Source: Mucilaginibacter sp. PPCGB 2223 | Lineage (GTDB): Bacteria; Bacteroidota; Bacteroidia; Sphingobacteriales; Sphingobacteriaceae | Length of the DNA: 64,000 nt | Direction of reading: 5' to 3' | NCBI RefSeq assembly: GCF_001705515.1 | Contig: NZ_MDJS01000003.1 | Coordinates: 620,001 to 684,000, forward strand | Program-made: the position numbers and the translations under genes | Part shown: piece after piece, positions 33,389-42,025 of the stretch | Layout: each line of letters starts with the position of its first letter | Numbering within the stretch: position 1 is the first letter of the stretch | Notes under the pieces: generated by a model | Told to the model about the DNA's origin: nothing | The model's input: the letters and a program-made list of their open reading frames with translations, nothing else | The model's database searches: none

Positions 33389-36205
33389 ATGAGCGAAGAA
33401 CAAAGCCCAAATAACAACGAAATATTGCATAACATCACCTCGCTCGACGGGTTATACGAAAACTGGTTCCTCGATTACGCTTCGTACGTTATTCTCGATC
33501 GTGCGGTACCTCACATTTACGATGGTTTAAAGCCGGTACAGCGCCGTATACTTCACTCGCTTAAGGAGATGGACGACGGCCGTTTTAACAAAGCAGCCAA
33601 CGTTATCGGCAATACTATGAAGTATCACCCGCATGGCGATGCTTCTATCGGCGATGCCATGGTGCAGATAGGTCAGAAGAACCTGATGATCGATTGCCAG
33701 GGAAACTGGGGGAACATCCTTACCGGCGACTCGGCCGCAGCTCCGCGTTATATCGAAGCGCGCCTGTCGAAGTTTGCACTTGATGTCGCTTTTAACCCCG
33801 ATACTACCGACTGGCAATCGAGCTATGATGGCCGCAATCGCGAGCCGATCACCCTGCCGGTTAAGTTCCCGCTTTTGCTGGCCCAGGGCGCCGAAGGTAT
33901 TGCCGTGGGCCTTGCCACCAAAATATTACCGCATAATTTTGTCGAATTGCTCGATGCTTCTATAGCGGTGCTCCGTGGCGAAAGGCCAAACCTTTTGCCC
34001 GACTTTCCGACAGCGGGCCTCGCCGATGCTTCTAATTATAACGAAGGGCAAAGGGGCGGTAAGATACGCGTACGGGCCCGTATTGTTGAGCGCGATAAAA
34101 AAACGCTGGCCATTACCGAAATACCCTTCAGCACCACTACCGGGAGCCTGATAGACAGCATCATTGCAGCCAACGATAAGGGCAAGATCAAGATCAAAAA
34201 GATCGAGGATAATACAGCAAAGGATGTAGAGATCATGATCCACCTGGCTCCAGGTATCTCGCCCGATGTAACTATCGACGCACTGTATGCCTTTACCGAT
34301 TGTGAAGTTTCTATCTCGCCGAATACCTGCGTTATCCACGATGATAAGCCGCGTTTTATGAGTGTGAACGATATGCTTACCGAAAGCACGCATCACACCA
34401 AAGAACTGCTGAAACTGGAGCTGCAGATCAGGCTGAATGACTTGAAGGAAAAGATATTCTTCAGCTCATTATTGAAGATCTTCATCCAGGAAGGGATGTA
34501 TAAAAACCCGGCTTACGAAACTTCGGTAAACTTTGAGAACGTAGTTGAAGTATTGAATACTTTGTTCGAACCTTTCTTCTCACAATTCTACCGTGTTATT
34601 ACTCCGGAGGATTATAAAAAGCTGATCGATAAACCGATGAGCAGCATTACCCGTTTTGATGTGAAGAAGGCCGACGAGCAGATGAAAGCGCTTGAGGCCG
34701 AGATCAAAGAGGTGAACCATCACCTGAAACACCTGACGGATTATGCTATTGCCTGGTTCCAGAAACTGAAGGATAAATATGGTAAAGATCGCGGCCGCAA
34801 AACCGAACTGCGTACCTTTGATAAGGTAGAAGCATCGCAGGTAGCACTGGCTAACGTGAAGCTGTATGTAAACCGTGAAGATGGCTTCATCGGTACGGGT
34901 TTAAAGAAAGATGAGTTTGTTTGCGATTGCTCCGATCTCGACGAGATCATTGTTTTCCGCGAAGACGGCAAGTGTCTTATCACCAAGGTGCAGGATAAGG
35001 TGTTTGTGGGTAAGGATATTTGCCATGTTGGCATATTTAAGAAGAATGATGAACGTACCGTGTATAACATGATTTACAGGGACGGCGGCAACGGTACATC
35101 GTACATCAAGCGCTTCTCGGTACTGGGCGTTACCCGCGATAAGGAATACGATTTGACCAAGGGTACCAAAGGGTCTAAAATGCTATATTTCAGCGCCAAC
35201 CCCAACGGTGAGGCCGAGGTGGTGAATATACAGCTTAAGCCACACAGCAAATTAAAGAAATTACAATTCGACCAGGATTTTGCCGAAATTGCTATCAAAG
35301 GCCGGGGCTCGATGGGTAACATCGTAACCAAATACCCGGTTAAAAAGATTATCCTGAAATCGAAAGGCGTATCAACGCTGGCCGGCCGTAAAATATGGTA
35401 CGATGAGATACTGAAACGCCTTAATGTTGATGCGCGCGGTAAATACCTCGGCGAGTTCGACGGGGATGACAAGATATTGACGGTATTGAGCAGTGGTGTA
35501 TACGAGCTCACCAGCTTCGACCTGACTAACCATTTTGATGATAAGATGGTGCTCATCCAGAAATACAAGCCCGAGCACGTTTACTCGGTGGTACATTATG
35601 ATGGAAAATCGAAAAACTACTTTGTAAAACGTTTTGTGTTTGAGCAGCAGGTAACCGGTAAACAGGTAAGCTTTATCAGCGATGAAAGCGGCTCAAAAAT
35701 GATCCTGATATCGGGTGCAGCACAGCCGGTTGTAAAAGTAGATCAGCTGAAAGGCAAATCGCTCACACCCGAAACTATCGAAATCAACTTATCCGAAGTG
35801 ATTGATGTAAAAGGCTTCAAGGCACAAGGCAACCGCCTGTCGCAGCACGAGATAAAAAGTGTAGAGCTGATACCGGCAGAAGAGGATGAAGCAGCAGAGA
35901 CGGTACCGGTAAACGGTGAAGAAGAAGAGGTTGACGGTATTGACGTAAACGAGGTCGATCAGTCGATAACTTCAGCACCTGTAGATACCGTTGCTAATGA
36001 CACCGGCGAAGATGACACAGCAGCGGCTGAAAATAATGCAGAAGCAGCGGCAAAACCTGTTGCCGGCAATAAACCGGTACAGACAAACGAAGAAAAAACA
36101 CCGGAGACTCCGGCCGAACCTAAGCCGGTTAAGAAAATAGATTTTGAAATAACTAACCCCGACGAGCTGGATATAGATGATAAAGGGCAGCTGGGGTTGT
36201 TTTAG
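33389..36205 (+). CDS. parC: DNA topoisomerase IV subunit A
   Basis: ParC is the DNA-breaking half of topoisomerase IV, partner of ParE (29082-30968). The 938-residue protein has the breakage-reunion domain at the N-terminus: YASYVILDRAVPHIYDGLKP, HPHGDASIGDAMV, and the catalytic Tyr121 in APRYIEARLS. A coiled-coil region (about 430-470) and the C-terminal DNA-wrapping beta-pinwheel follow. Beyond about residue 830 there is a long acidic, Glu/Ala/Pro-rich tail, ending in KGQLGLF. QLGLF matches the QLxLF consensus for beta-clamp binding. A TATCTTTA -7-like box lies at 33350-33357. Confidence 0.95.
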   Translation: MSEEQSPNNNEILHNITSLDGLYENWFLDYASYVILDRAVPHIYDGLKPVQRRILHSLKEMDDGRFNKAANVIGNTMKYHPHGDASIGDAMVQIGQKNLMIDCQGNWGNILTGDSAAAPRYIEARLSKFALDVAFNPDTTDWQSSYDGRNREPITLPVKFPLLLAQGAEGIAVGLATKILPHNFVELLDASIAVLRGERPNLLPDFPTAGLADASNYNEGQRGGKIRVRARIVERDKKTLAITEIPFSTTTGSLIDSIIAANDKGKIKIKKIEDNTAKDVEIMIHLAPGISPDVTIDALYAFTDCEVSISPNTCVIHDDKPRFMSVNDMLTESTHHTKELLKLELQIRLNDLKEKIFFSSLLKIFIQEGMYKNPAYETSVNFENVVEVLNTLFEPFFSQFYRVITPEDYKKLIDKPMSSITRFDVKKADEQMKALEAEIKEVNHHLKHLTDYAIAWFQKLKDKYGKDRGRKTELRTFDKVEASQVALANVKLYVNREDGFIGTGLKKDEFVCDCSDLDEIIVFREDGKCLITKVQDKVFVGKDICHVGIFKKNDERTVYNMIYRDGGNGTSYIKRFSVLGVTRDKEYDLTKGTKGSKMLYFSANPNGEAEVVNIQLKPHSKLKKLQFDQDFAEIAIKGRGSMGNIVTKYPVKKIILKSKGVSTLAGRKIWYDEILKRLNVDARGKYLGEFDGDDKILTVLSSGVYELTSFDLTNHFDDKMVLIQKYKPEHVYSVVHYDGKSKNYFVKRFVFEQQVTGKQVSFISDESGSKMILISGAAQPVVKVDQLKGKSLTPETIEINLSEVIDVKGFKAQGNRLSQHEIKSVELIPAEEDEAAETVPVNGEEEEVDGIDVNEVDQSITSAPVDTVANDTGEDDTAAAENNAEAAAKPVAGNKPVQTNEEKTPETPAEPKPVKKIDFEITNPDELDIDDKGQLGLF

Positions 36206-36270
36206 TATGATTTATTTAATAAAACGCTGACGTTTTTGTAATTGTTGCGATGATTAGACATTGCCATTAC

Positions 36271-36299
36271 AATTCGCGCGGCTATTATGGGTATCTTTG
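36271..36299 (+). promoter_or_regulatory. Promoter of the RRM gene
   Basis: TTG at 36271-36273 and a perfect TATCTTTG -7 box at 36292-36299 are separated by 18 bases, 18 bases before the start codon. Confidence 0.6.
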
Positions 36300-36317
36300 T
36301 GAAATTTTTATATTTTA

Positions 36318-36605
36318 ATGAAGATATTTATTGCAGGCCTGCCTTTCCAGGTTGAAGAGGAAGAATTGACAGCTGTTTTTGAAGACTTCGGACAAGTGCG
36401 CTCATTGCGCATAGTGCGCGACAAAGAAACAGGAAAAAGCCGTGGTTTTGGCTTTGTTGAGATGGTTAACGATGATGAGGCGCGCGAAGCCATCGAGAAC
36501 ATGAATGGCGCCGATTATTACGGTAGGCGCATATCAGTTGCCGAAGCCGACGACAAACCAAAGATGTCGGGTAGCTCCAAAAGCAAACAGCCACAGAGTT
36601 TTTAA
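36318..36605 (+). CDS. RNA-recognition-motif (RRM) protein
   Basis: The 95-residue protein is a single RRM: RNP2 is IFIAGLPF (residues 3-10) and RNP1 is KSRGFGFVEM (about 39-48), followed by EAIENMNGADYYGRRISV. A short flexible tail (SGSSKSKQPQSF) closes it. Such small RNA-binding proteins are widespread in Bacteroidota and resemble the cyanobacterial cold-responsive Rbp proteins; they are thought to shape mRNA fate. It has its own promoter and terminator. Confidence 0.95.
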   Translation: MKIFIAGLPFQVEEEELTAVFEDFGQVRSLRIVRDKETGKSRGFGFVEMVNDDEAREAIENMNGADYYGRRISVAEADDKPKMSGSSKSKQPQSF

Positions 36606-36613
36606 ATAAAAGG

Positions 36614-36643
36614 TCCTCCGGAAAACCCGGGGGATTTTTTTTT
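36614..36643 (+). terminator. Terminator after the RRM gene
   Basis: TCCTCCGG (36614-36621) pairs with CCGGGGGA (36627-36634, one T-G pair) over an AAAAC loop, followed by nine T. Confidence 0.9.
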
Positions 36644-36681
36644 GAGGGATTTCGAATTTATTTTATAGAACCCGGCTAAAC

Positions 36682-36715
36682 AAAAAAGGCATCCGGTTTT
36701 TACACCAAATGCCTT
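36682..36715 (-). terminator. Terminator of the rpsF-rpsR-rplI operon
   Basis: On the minus strand AAGGCAT (36715-36709) pairs with ATGCCTT (36693-36687), with further pairing inside the loop, and TTTTTTG follows. It lies about 40 bases after the rplI stop. Confidence 0.8.
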
Positions 36716-36729
36716 ATATGCTTTCCTTG

Positions 36730-36753
36730 TTCCCCCTTTAGGGGGCTAAGGGC
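36730..36753 (-). repeat. Stop-codon-adjacent CCCCCTAAAGGGGG repeat, copy 2
   Basis: Directly after the rplI stop the minus strand reads GCCCTTAGCCCCC then TAAAGGGGGAAC, the same motif and position as after accA (371-396). Confidence 0.6.
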
Positions 36754-37197
36754 TTACTCTGCTACTACAGTAAACGGAACCTTAACTTTAACTTCTTTAT
36801 GTAAGTTTAAATTGGCAACATAATCGCCAACAAATTTTGGTTCGGTTTCGAAAGTAATGCGACGGCGGTCAACATCAAACCCTTCTTTTTTCAGGGCATC
36901 GGCAACCTGAATGGTATTGATAGCACCGAAGATTTTTCCGGTTTCGCCGGCTTTAGCACCGATAGTTAAGGTAACACCTTCTAAACGCGCTGCGATATCA
37001 TCGGCATCTTTGCGTATTTTTTCTTGCTTAAACTGAGCTTGTTTTAAGTTCTCAGCCAATACTTTGCGGGCGCTTTCGGTAGCCAGTATAGCATAACCTT
37101 TCGGGATCAAAAAGTTACGGCCATAGCCTGGTTTTACATTTACTACGTCGTCTTTTTCGCCGAGGTTTTTAACGTCTTGTTTTAAAATAACTTCCAT
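36754..37197 (-). CDS. rplI: 50S ribosomal protein L9
   Basis: L9 binds 23S rRNA at the base of the L1 stalk. The 147-residue product has the canonical N-domain (MEVILKQDVKNLGEKDDVVN, then VKPGYGRNFLIPKGYAI), the long connecting helix and the C-domain (TIGAKAGETGKIFGAINT). It is the last gene of the S6-S18-L9 operon, 17 bases after rpsR, and is followed by a repeat and a terminator. Confidence 0.98.
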   Translation of the reverse strand: MEVILKQDVKNLGEKDDVVNVKPGYGRNFLIPKGYAILATESARKVLAENLKQAQFKQEKIRKDADDIAARLEGVTLTIGAKAGETGKIFGAINTIQVADALKKEGFDVDRRRITFETEPKFVGDYVANLNLHKEVKVKVPFTVVAE

Positions 37198-37214
37198 TGC
37201 TTATTTCCTCCTGC

Positions 37215-37478
37215 TTATTTTAACGAATCTGTAACGTAAGGTAATAAACCGATGTGACGCGAGCGTTTAACAGCCTGGGCCACTTTACGCTGAAACTTCA
37301 ACGAAGTACCGGTTAAACGGCGTGGTAACAATTTACCTTGCTCGTTAACAAATTTTAGTAAAAAGTTAGCGTCTTTGTAATCGATGTATTTGATACCGTT
37401 CTTTTTAAAACGGCAGTATTTTTTACGGTTATCCTCCACTTTGGGGGCAGTAACGTACTGGATCTGATCGTTTGCCAT
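37215..37478 (-). CDS. rpsR: 30S ribosomal protein S18
   Basis: The 87-residue S18 has the conserved CRFKKNGIKYIDYKDANFLL and ITGTSLKFQRKVAQA-type (here LTGTSLKFQRKVAQAVKRSR) core that contacts 16S rRNA and its partner S6. The N-terminal MANDQIQYVTAPKVED extension is typical for Bacteroidota. Its start codon shares one base with the rpsF stop (TAATG), so the two are translationally coupled, which fits S6-S18 heterodimer formation. Confidence 0.97.
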   Translation of the reverse strand: MANDQIQYVTAPKVEDNRKKYCRFKKNGIKYIDYKDANFLLKFVNEQGKLLPRRLTGTSLKFQRKVAQAVKRSRHIGLLPYVTDSLK

Positions 37479-37843
37479 TATTTAGCTACCTCCTCAGTTT
37501 TAGTTTTTTTCTGGTTGAACGCACCGCTGCGTTTTTTCTCGTTGTAGGCAACTGCGTGTTTATCCAACGCGATGGTCAGAAAACGTAAAACGCGCTCGTC
37601 ACGACGATATTCAACCTCCAGTTTATTGATTAATTCACCCGGAGCTTTAAATTCGGTTAGGTGATAGTACCCTGTGTTTTTCTTTTGGATAGGGTACGCT
37701 AATTTTCTCAGACCCCAATTATCCTCCTGGATAATTTCGGCTCCGCCGTCGGTTAACAACTTGGTGTATTTAGCTACAACCTCTTTAGCTGTTTCAACCG
37801 ATAGCAACGGGGTCAGAATGATCACTGTTTCGTACTGTTGCAT
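37478..37843 (-). CDS. rpsF: 30S ribosomal protein S6
   Basis: The 121-residue S6 opens MQQYETVIILTPLLSVE and has NWGLRKLAYPIQKKNTGYY and the VLRFLTIAL strand of the S6 ferredoxin-like fold; a basic C-terminal tail follows. It is first in the operon rpsF-rpsR-rplI. Unlike in many bacteria no ssb or priB gene lies between rpsF and rpsR. Confidence 0.97.
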   Translation of the reverse strand: MQQYETVIILTPLLSVETAKEVVAKYTKLLTDGGAEIIQEDNWGLRKLAYPIQKKNTGYYHLTEFKAPGELINKLEVEYRRDERVLRFLTIALDKHAVAYNEKKRSGAFNQKKTKTEEVAK

Positions 37844-37972
37844 TTAAACTTTGATTTTTAACGTTTTATCCGCTTTAAAAGCGGGATGCAAATGTAGGTA
37901 TATTTTAATTAAATGCAAAGCTTTTATTTAAATGAACTACAGCGCTTTACAGGCCCCGCATACCCTGTAAAC

Positions 37973-38005
37973 AAAAAAGCGGTGAAGCTGAGCACTTCAC
38001 CGCTT
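37973..38005 (-). terminator. Strong hairpin with minus-strand T-tract
   Basis: AAGCGGTGAAG (37977-37987) pairs perfectly with CTTCACCGCTT (37995-38005); on the minus strand TTTTTTG follows. It lies upstream of rpsF, 385 bases past the end of the next minus-strand gene and after that gene's own terminator, so it may end a separate short transcript or act as a backup. Confidence 0.75.
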
Positions 38006-38332
38006 AAACACACCGAGTAACAAAGAAAAAATGATTAATTGATTTTCCCCTTAATTAATTGAACTGATCTCTTTGTCGATATCAAATATAGAAGAGGGCA
38101 GCAAAAAAACATATCCGTGGAAACCCGTAATTTTAATGTTTGTGAATTCAGGAATTTTAATGCCTGTGTTTGTATTAAATATTTAATAATCAATATGTTG
38201 TGATGTAACTATCTTTTCAAATAAAAACATCGATATTTTTCGATATAAAAAATTGGCGGCGTAAAAGCAACTATAAAAGAGAGTATGGCTTTTACTTCTA
38301 AATATCTTTCAAACTGTGTTTTAAGAAGTAAA
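38006..38332. other. AT-rich intergenic spacer between two terminators
   Basis: No convincing gene is visible in these 327 bases. The longest minus-strand frame I could find that would use the terminator at 37973 is about 25 codons without motif. A small RNA ending at 37973 is possible. Confidence 0.4.
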
Positions 38333-38363
38333 ACAAAAGCCAACGACAATGTCGTTGGCTTTT
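38333..38363 (-). terminator. Terminator of the AT-rich gene pair
   Basis: A 13-bp perfect stem (38335-38347 with 38351-38363, AAAAGCCAACGAC and its complement) has a three-base loop; on the minus strand it is followed by TTTTGTTTT-like sequence. It lies 27 bases after the stop of 38390-39415. Confidence 0.85.
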
Positions 38364-38389
38364 GAAAGATAATTTATGGACAGTATAAA

Positions 38390-39415
38390 CTAATCCACAC
38401 CTTTTATTTGGAAAGGATGGGTTTTCTTATATAACTTGCTATAATCTTTAAAGGAAACGCCGTTAATAGTTAAGGGAGCAAATTGCATTTTTCCAAGCTC
38501 AAGTATATCAATATCGTGGTGCATTTTTAATTCTGCATTTAAAAAAATGTCGTAAGATCCATTAATTATCCCGACCCCAGTTAAAAAGTAGAATGAGCCA
38601 ATTCCTTTTGATGGATAAGTATTGTATTCAATTACGGGATAAATGGCAGCTATTGAATCAATTTGCATTGGTAGAATCTTATTGGATAGTAACTTGCTGT
38701 CTTTATCTATAAGTCCGTACTTTAATCTGAAATTAACAATGTCCTTCAAAGTAAAATACTGAGAGTATAAATTTGACGCGGTGTTAATTTCACCATAATG
38801 ATACTGTGTTGGAAAAGCATAACTACATTCATCAACCAAGTAATATTCTGTTAGTACCGGAGAATTTACTAAAAAATATTCATTGCTTTTTTTAATTATT
38901 AACTTAATTTTTTCTGTCTTGATATCACCCGTGGCATTATTGGGTCTCGAAATCTCACCTTCTGTAAAACACTGATATAAGTTAATAATAGCAGTCTGTA
39001 ACAGCTGTTCAGGAGTCATTACGTCCAGATGCCTTACCTCTTCGGAACTAAGTTTTGAGATATTACTTTTTGCGGAAAAATTTAAAGGCGTCATGGTTAC
39101 TACGATATCATTATTAATTTTTTTGTAGTCATTATAACTTTCCCTGAAAGCTTCTTTATCAAGGCCTGCTGGTATAAACCTGTTTTTGCTGAAATAGAAA
39201 TTATATATACTCATTCTTTGGGAGCTATTCTCAATCGACGACAGTTCAATATTTGTAGTCTTTATTTTAAAAGGTTTTGTCACCATTTCTCCACCCCCTG
39301 GTTTTTCCTCAAAAACAATGTACTTAGCCTCTTGAGCAATGGCAGTATGTGTTAAAAAAAATAATAATAGCAGGAAAAAAACTTTCCTATTGGTGAGTAC
39401 ATCCAAGTTTATCAT
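38390..39415 (-). CDS. Secreted hypothetical protein, paired with a lipoprotein protease
   Basis: The 341-residue product from the ATG at 39415 (an ATG at 39427 adds four residues) has a signal peptide with a run of leucines and phenylalanines (KVFFLLLLFFLTHTAIAQ). The mature protein is rich in N, K, I and Y and has no recognised motif; a GLIDKDSKLLSNKILP stretch and a C-terminal THPFQIKGVD are visible. Its start overlaps the end of the upstream HEXXH lipoprotein gene by 29 bases, so the two are coupled. Both are more AT-rich than their neighbours, which suggests recent acquisition. Confidence 0.7.
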   Translation of the reverse strand: MINLDVLTNRKVFFLLLLFFLTHTAIAQEAKYIVFEEKPGGGEMVTKPFKIKTTNIELSSIENSSQRMSIYNFYFSKNRFIPAGLDKEAFRESYNDYKKINNDIVVTMTPLNFSAKSNISKLSSEEVRHLDVMTPEQLLQTAIINLYQCFTEGEISRPNNATGDIKTEKIKLIIKKSNEYFLVNSPVLTEYYLVDECSYAFPTQYHYGEINTASNLYSQYFTLKDIVNFRLKYGLIDKDSKLLSNKILPMQIDSIAAIYPVIEYNTYPSKGIGSFYFLTGVGIINGSYDIFLNAELKMHHDIDILELGKMQFAPLTINGVSFKDYSKLYKKTHPFQIKGVD

Positions 39416-41087
39416 TTGTTGATGCATTTAATTGTGCTATATAGAAATTATTTTGATCTGTCGGAGAAATTCCAAACTTTAATTTAATTAAATTATACTC
39501 ATTTGTCAATTCAAGTTGTTCATCTGGGGTGGCGTCTGTCCCGCTTTGGTCCAATCCATAAAGCATGGCCATTGCATATTCCTTTTGTGTATGGTTTTGA
39601 TTGTCAAACAAAGCTAAAATGCTTATGGCCCGATTAAAATAATCCGTTAACATTTCGTAATGGTCTCTATAATTAGATGGCAAGCCTTGAACATTCATAA
39701 AAACTTCTAAGCTTTCGAACCAATTACCATTCCATTGAAAATATGGATTATTATAATTAAGATCAAATCGGATATATGCATGTATCGTCTCGTGGATAGC
39801 CACCGCTGCAATCATTAGCCGCGAACTGTTATTTAGCATGTTGTCATTCATCGTAATTAATGAACTTAGACCTGCATAGGAGTTCGGATCTCTCTGTGCA
39901 TTACCCAACATGGTTTGCCCGCCACCATTTGGATGCCAGTCTAATGGATGATCGCTCCAAATCACATCAGGCTTCGCATTAGTCTCGAATGGTGTTATTA
40001 AGTCATTATATCCTCTAATACTCTCGAGTACATTAAGTATCTTGGTTGTAAAGCATGGATAATTCCTGTTTATAGTGTCAGTTTTAATTGCAAGAGGGGG
40101 GGCTTTCGGCGGACAAGGCGAAGTAATATCAAGCACAACTGGGTTACCTCCATTTATTTTAATTAATGAATTTGAACTATTTATATCACCTATCGGTCCT
40201 GATGGATTTGAAGGATCTGACGGAGGGGGTGTGGATGTTGTGTCGACAGGACAATTTTGATCCGAGCTACCTCCACCACCTCCGCCACCGCCATCGGTGT
40301 CGCCATCAATGGTGTCCTGTGTTGTTCCATAATCTATATACATAGCGTAACATGTTTGCGTTTGATTATCTTCCCAGGCACAATCGTGCAACACACCGTC
40401 TGTGCGCAAGCAGACCTGGATATAATCTTCATAACAAAAATCTGCCCAGTAACCGGACATTATACTGTTTTTTTGAGATGTTAAAACCTCGTTAGTGTGT
40501 CCGGCAGTTCGAACAGTGTTTTTGATACGGGCAATAATGCGGCCTTTAACATACTTATAGCCATTAACAAATTGCCTGTTGCTATTATAATACATTACTT
40601 GTCCGTTAAATGTCGATGGAACACTATTGTAATGTACGCTTTTTATCATCGAAATATTATCAGCGGTCAAATCCTCAAAAACTTTCATGTAGAAATGCAT
40701 ACGCTTACCATTGGCAAACTCCAAGAATATTAAGCTGTTTTTATTGAGGCATTTCTCAGGTGAAATACCTGGGGTCCATAAATGATTGTCAGCTTGCATG
40801 TTAAACTCGATCACCCTGCTGCTATCTCGCTTGTGATAATAAAGCCTGTCCCAATTTACATTTCGGTTTGTAATCATAGTCGTACCGGCATTAAGCCGAT
40901 TACCAGAGGTATCGCTACTATAAATAGATTTTAAAGACATTAAATCAATTTCATTTTTCAATAAACCTGGCGCAGTAACATCTTGTCTGAAAGTTTCTTT
41001 TCGACAACTTCCGATAGCAAAAAATAAGATCACGATGCTAAGTGCGATACTTAATCTAAAAGGTTTTTTAAAACTATGTTTTTCCAT
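39387..41087 (-). CDS. Lipoprotein with an HEXXH zinc-protease motif
   Basis: The 566-residue product has a lipoprotein signal (ILFFAIGSCRKE, Cys28). After ~250 residues without known motif come a glycine run (DGDTDGGGGGGGGSSD) and a proline/serine linker (TSTPPPSDPSNPSGP). A C-terminal domain follows with AVAIHETIHAYIRFD (about residues 437-451), a HEXXH metalloprotease signature, and a likely third-ligand region in YEMLTDYFNRAI about 50 residues later. It is probably an outer-membrane-anchored peptidase. The substrate is unknown; the overlapping secreted protein downstream is a candidate partner. Confidence 0.72.
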   Translation of the reverse strand: MEKHSFKKPFRLSIALSIVILFFAIGSCRKETFRQDVTAPGLLKNEIDLMSLKSIYSSDTSGNRLNAGTTMITNRNVNWDRLYYHKRDSSRVIEFNMQADNHLWTPGISPEKCLNKNSLIFLEFANGKRMHFYMKVFEDLTADNISMIKSVHYNSVPSTFNGQVMYYNSNRQFVNGYKYVKGRIIARIKNTVRTAGHTNEVLTSQKNSIMSGYWADFCYEDYIQVCLRTDGVLHDCAWEDNQTQTCYAMYIDYGTTQDTIDGDTDGGGGGGGGSSDQNCPVDTTSTPPPSDPSNPSGPIGDINSSNSLIKINGGNPVVLDITSPCPPKAPPLAIKTDTINRNYPCFTTKILNVLESIRGYNDLITPFETNAKPDVIWSDHPLDWHPNGGGQTMLGNAQRDPNSYAGLSSLITMNDNMLNNSSRLMIAAVAIHETIHAYIRFDLNYNNPYFQWNGNWFESLEVFMNVQGLPSNYRDHYEMLTDYFNRAISILALFDNQNHTQKEYAMAMLYGLDQSGTDATPDEQLELTNEYNLIKLKFGISPTDQNNFYIAQLNASTNDKLGCTHQ

Positions 41088-41266
41088 TTTTTGTGAGAGT
41101 TTAGTATCGCAATATACTAAGAATGGTATTGAATATTAGTATATAATATATAAATATTGAAACATATGGTCGCTGTCAATAAATTCAAAGCGTTGGTTTA
41201 TGAATGTATGGTTTCTTTTTTATGTATTTCTTTGATATTGTCTTTTAGTTTTTGATATTAGCCGAT

Positions 41267-41971
41267 ATGAACTGCATTAAATACCTGCTTGTCACCTCAT
41301 TGTTTCTTTTATCCATTGCTGTAACACGGGCGCAAGATGTTCCTGTAACTCAAGAAGAGACAATAACCCGTACCAGCCACGACCGGGTAAACCTAACCGA
41401 AAAATATAGCGTACTTAAAAGCGATAAAAAAACAAAGCAGGGTGTATATCAGGCTTATGATGACGGGCCTTTTGCCAAAACAGTTTTAATAGCCATGGGT
41501 AAGTACGACCATGGAAAGAAAGTAGGCGTATGGCATTATTTTGGAAAGGATGGAAGTGTACAGCAGCACTATGATTTCACGCACGATAAGTTACTTTATA
41601 CCTTGCCGGATAGTACAACTAAATGTACTTACGATATCAAACCGTTAGCAACCGATACATTAACCTGCCCTATAAAAATTGGTGGCACTAACTATGGTTA
41701 TCACGATTTCATCATAGCCAACTACGATGCTGCAAAGAACGATATGCGCGAAAATGGTCATGGGCAATATTTACTTAGTCATATATTGGATATCGGAGCT
41801 GATGGAAAATTAGCTTCATACCAGTTGGCAATAACTGCCGACGGTTTCAAAAAAGTATATAATATTAAATTGGAAAGTTTATCCGAAGATGACCTGTTAT
41901 TTGTACCAGCAACTTTAAATCGTAAACCGGTTGCTTCAATCATAACTCTCGAAACAGTGGAGCAGCGATAG
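41267..41971 (+). CDS. Secreted hypothetical protein with a MORN-like segment
   Basis: The 234-residue protein begins at the ATG at 41267 with a signal peptide (to about residue 22, SIAVTRAQ). Residues 60-110 contain GKYDHGKKVGVWHYFGKDGS, which resembles the GxxxxGxWxxY of MORN-type repeats seen in many secreted Bacteroidota proteins. The remainder is unrecognised. It reads toward dnaX, whose start lies 55 bases after its stop. Confidence 0.7.
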   Translation: MNCIKYLLVTSLFLLSIAVTRAQDVPVTQEETITRTSHDRVNLTEKYSVLKSDKKTKQGVYQAYDDGPFAKTVLIAMGKYDHGKKVGVWHYFGKDGSVQQHYDFTHDKLLYTLPDSTTKCTYDIKPLATDTLTCPIKIGGTNYGYHDFIIANYDAAKNDMRENGHGQYLLSHILDIGADGKLASYQLAITADGFKKVYNIKLESLSEDDLLFVPATLNRKPVASIITLETVEQR

Positions 41972-42025
41972 CTCCGTTTTAAACACCGCTTGCACATCCC
42001 CCGCAATATTTATACTTTAGTTGCG

